Shown here piece after piece: positions 33,868 to 35,675 of a stretch of 35,675 bases of DNA. Source of the DNA: Pseudomonas citronellolis (lineage in GTDB: Bacteria; Pseudomonadota; Gammaproteobacteria; Pseudomonadales; Pseudomonadaceae); assembly GCF_029335315.1 (NCBI RefSeq), contig NZ_JARJLT010000253.1, positions 1-35,675 of the forward strand. Reading direction: 5' to 3'. The position numbers and the translations under genes are program-made. Position 1 is the stretch's first letter; every line of letters starts with the position of its first letter. A model generated the notes under the pieces. It had not been told where the DNA came from, made no database searches, and saw nothing but the letters and a program-made list of their open reading frames with translations.

Positions 33868-35166
33868 ATGATCAATATCGAGACCCCCACCTACTACACC
33901 GCGACCAAGAAATACGACCTGTCCTTCCCCTCCCTGGAGGCGGACCTGGAGGCCGACGTGGTCGTGATCGGCGGCGGCTTCTCCGGCATCAACACCGCCC
34001 TGGAGCTGGCCGAGAAAGGCATCACCAACATCGTCGTGCTGGAGGCGCGCTACCTCGGCTTCGGCGGCACCGGGCGCAACGGCGGGCAGATCATGGCCGG
34101 CATCGGCCACGACCTGGAAAAGATCCGCAAGGACGTCGGCGAGGACGGCCTGCGGCAGATCTTCGAGATCAGCGACCTGGGCGCCGACATCATCAAGGGC
34201 CGCATCGAGAAGTACGGCATCGACGCCGACTTCTGCCACGGCTACGGCTACATGGGCTTCAACGCCCGCCAGGCGAAGACCCTGCGAGCCTGGGAAAAGG
34301 AGTTCAAGTCGCTCAACTCGCGCCACGAGATCCGCTACCTGGACGGCTCCGAAGTGCGCCAGATCATCGGCTCCGACGCCTACTCCAGCGCCCTGCTGCA
34401 CATGGGCGGCGGCCACGTGCACTCGCTCAACCTGCTGCTCGGCGAGGCCAAGGCGCTGGCCAGCCACGGGGTGAAGATCTTCGAGTACAGCCCGGCGCTG
34501 GACGTGCAATACGGCGAGCGCATCACCGTGCGCACCGCCAAGGGTTCGGTGAAGGCGGGCAAGCTGCTCTGGGCCTGCGACAGCTTCCTCAACAAGCTGG
34601 AGCCGGAGCTGCACAAGAGCACCATCAACACCTACGCCTTCCAGATGATGACCGAGCCGCTGTCGGACGAACTGATCCAGCGCATCAGCCCGATCCGTGG
34701 CGCCTACAGCGACATCCGCCCGGTCATCGACTACTACCGGGTGACCAACGAAAACCGCCTGCTGTTCGGCGCCGCCACCCCGTTCATCGAGCACATCCCG
34801 CGCGACCTCAAGGCCTGGAACCGGGCGCTGATGCTGAAGATCTTCCCCTACCTGGAAAACGTGAAGATCGACCTCGCCTGGGGCGGGCCGATGGCCTGCA
34901 GCCCCAACCTGTTCCCGCAGATCGGCGCCCTCCCCGGCCGCCCCAACGCCTTCTTCGTGCAGGGCTACTCCGGCTTCGGCGTCACCCCCAGCCACATCAT
35001 CTGCAAGGTACTGGCCGAGGGCATGAGCGAAGGCTCGGCGCGCTACGACCTGATCAGCTCGGTGCGGCGCATCCGCGTCCACGGCAAGGACCAGGTGCGC
35101 CCGCTGCTGCTCAGCGGAGCCAAGACCTGGCACCAGGTATCCGGCTTCTGGAACGGCCGCCGCTGA
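33868..35166 (+). CDS. FAD-dependent oxidoreductase (DAO/PuuB-like)
   Basis: A 432-residue flavoprotein of the D-amino-acid-oxidase/glycine-oxidase group, closest in style to gamma-glutamylputrescine oxidase PuuB. The dinucleotide fold VVVIGGGFSGINTALELAEKG has GGGFSG at 35-40 and the ribose-binding Glu59. GFGGTGRNGGQIMAG and the C-terminal GRPNAFFVQGYSGFGVTPSHI are family stretches. It oxidises an amine or amino acid; the substrate is not evident. Followed by the cupin gene with a 36-base gap. Confidence 0.87.
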   Translation: MINIETPTYYTATKKYDLSFPSLEADLEADVVVIGGGFSGINTALELAEKGITNIVVLEARYLGFGGTGRNGGQIMAGIGHDLEKIRKDVGEDGLRQIFEISDLGADIIKGRIEKYGIDADFCHGYGYMGFNARQAKTLRAWEKEFKSLNSRHEIRYLDGSEVRQIIGSDAYSSALLHMGGGHVHSLNLLLGEAKALASHGVKIFEYSPALDVQYGERITVRTAKGSVKAGKLLWACDSFLNKLEPELHKSTINTYAFQMMTEPLSDELIQRISPIRGAYSDIRPVIDYYRVTNENRLLFGAATPFIEHIPRDLKAWNRALMLKIFPYLENVKIDLAWGGPMACSPNLFPQIGALPGRPNAFFVQGYSGFGVTPSHIICKVLAEGMSEGSARYDLISSVRRIRVHGKDQVRPLLLSGAKTWHQVSGFWNGRR

Positions 35167-35202
35167 TTCCCCCTTTTCCCTCACTTGCACAGGAGCAAGC
35201 AC

Positions 35203-35568
35203 ATGGCACTCACCCCCATCAAGCAAGGCATCACCCTCGACGAACTGGACGCCTGGGGCACCGTGGCCGACCTCGGCTCGGAAATCCTCGAAGGCGAGGT
35301 CCGCGCCTTCGGCAAGATGACCGCCGGCGCGCCGACCGACCCGGTCAGCGCCGCCTATTTCGGCACCACCGGCGGCAAGTTCCGCATGACCTACCCGTTC
35401 AACGAGCAGGCCACGGTGGTCAGCGGCGAGGTGCGCCTGACCGACGAATCCACCGGTCACAGCCAGACCTACAAGGCCGGCGACACCTGGTTCGTCACCA
35501 AGGGCACCCCGGTGCTCTGGGAAGTGCCGGGCGAGGGCTTCGTGAAGCATTACTACGCGGTGGTGTGA
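35203..35568 (+). CDS. Cupin domain protein (DUF861-type)
   Basis: A 121-residue single cupin. The strand pattern GKMTAGAPTDPVSAAYFGTTGGKFRMTYPFNEQATVVSGEVRLTDESTG then YKAGDTWFVTKGTPVLWEV is that of the small (S)-ureidoglycine-aminohydrolase-like cupins that often follow PuuB-type oxidase genes. AGGAGC precedes the ATG at 35203. The usual His metal ligands are not obvious, so it may be a binding rather than catalytic protein. Confidence 0.82.
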   Translation: MALTPIKQGITLDELDAWGTVADLGSEILEGEVRAFGKMTAGAPTDPVSAAYFGTTGGKFRMTYPFNEQATVVSGEVRLTDESTGHSQTYKAGDTWFVTKGTPVLWEVPGEGFVKHYYAVV

Positions 35569-35592
35569 GGTCGGGTTCGAGAGCTTGAAGAG

Positions 35593-35641
35593 CCCCTCTC
35601 CCTAACCCTCGGCTACGCGCCCCGCCCTGAAGGGAGAGGGG
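35593..35641. terminator. CCCCTCTCCCT/AGGGAGAGGGG inverted repeat
   Basis: An 11-bp perfect stem around a 27-base loop, just after the cupin stop. No U-tract. A shorter related element is at 5548-5580, so it is probably a dispersed repeat that may also stop transcription. Confidence 0.5.
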
Positions 35642-35675
35642 ACTGTCCTCTGCCAGTCGAGGCATCAGCGCACAC

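Noticed and set aside
33538-35550. Reverse-strand open frame (670 codons) opposite the FAD oxidoreductase
   Set aside because: Antisense shadow with no domain pattern; the forward gene is clear.

Overview
The window is about 70% G+C chromosomal DNA from a Pseudomonas, probably of the aeruginosa / nitroreducens / citronellolis type. This rests on codon use, short Pseudomonas-style inverted repeats between genes, and the gene set (PilT/PilU-type ATPase, CvfB-like S1 protein, HpaR/HpaA regulators, AI-2E transporter). The species is not determined. No rRNA, tRNA, CRISPR array or intact insertion sequence was seen.

Bases 1-13.8 kb are ordinary core or near-core genes: a PilT/PilU-like ATPase, a GNAT acetyltransferase, a truncated response-regulator fragment beside a repeat, a lipoprotein, a YihY/BrkB membrane protein, three small genes, a peptide deformylase, a membrane protein, an S1-domain protein, an MsbA-like exporter, an AI-2E family transporter, a TetR/DUF2855 divergent pair and an RsuA-family pseudouridine synthase. 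From 13.8 to 27.9 kb lies a complete 4-hydroxyphenylacetate (4-HPA) meta-cleavage pathway. It has a two-component hydroxylase of the Acinetobacter C1/C2 type, the regulators HpaA and HpaR, and an operon hpaG1-G2-E-D-F-X-H-I. The operon promoter has a textbook -35/-10 pair with a perfect palindrome in its spacer. Related palindromic motifs lie just downstream and in the region ahead of the hydroxylase gene, which suggests an HpaR regulon. An unrelated MFS exporter and a three-gene overlapping hypothetical cassette sit inside this region.

The striking part is 27.8-32.7 kb. An AT-rich islet (about 40% G+C on the lines I counted) interrupts the GC-rich chromosome at the 3' end of hpaI. It encodes a lasso peptide system: a 39-residue precursor (predicted core GNPGGVFLEGTFFVRK, Gly1-to-Glu9 ring), an asparagine-synthetase-like cyclase, a fused RRE/leader peptidase and an ABC exporter, in the order A-C-B-D. 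A good Fur-box match lies 76 bp upstream of the precursor, and a hairpin terminator/attenuator separates the precursor from the enzymes. The islet is flanked by a 16-bp perfect direct repeat, and beyond its right edge is a second, stranded copy of the last 17 codons of hpaI. This is the pattern left by integration into the 3' end of hpaI with restoration of the gene's end, though no integrase is visible.

After the islet come a second HpaR-like MarR regulator, a GlcG/HbpS-family protein, an FAD-dependent amine-oxidase-like protein and a cupin protein, which probably belong to the original chromosomal neighbourhood of hpaI. The window ends in a repeat hairpin.
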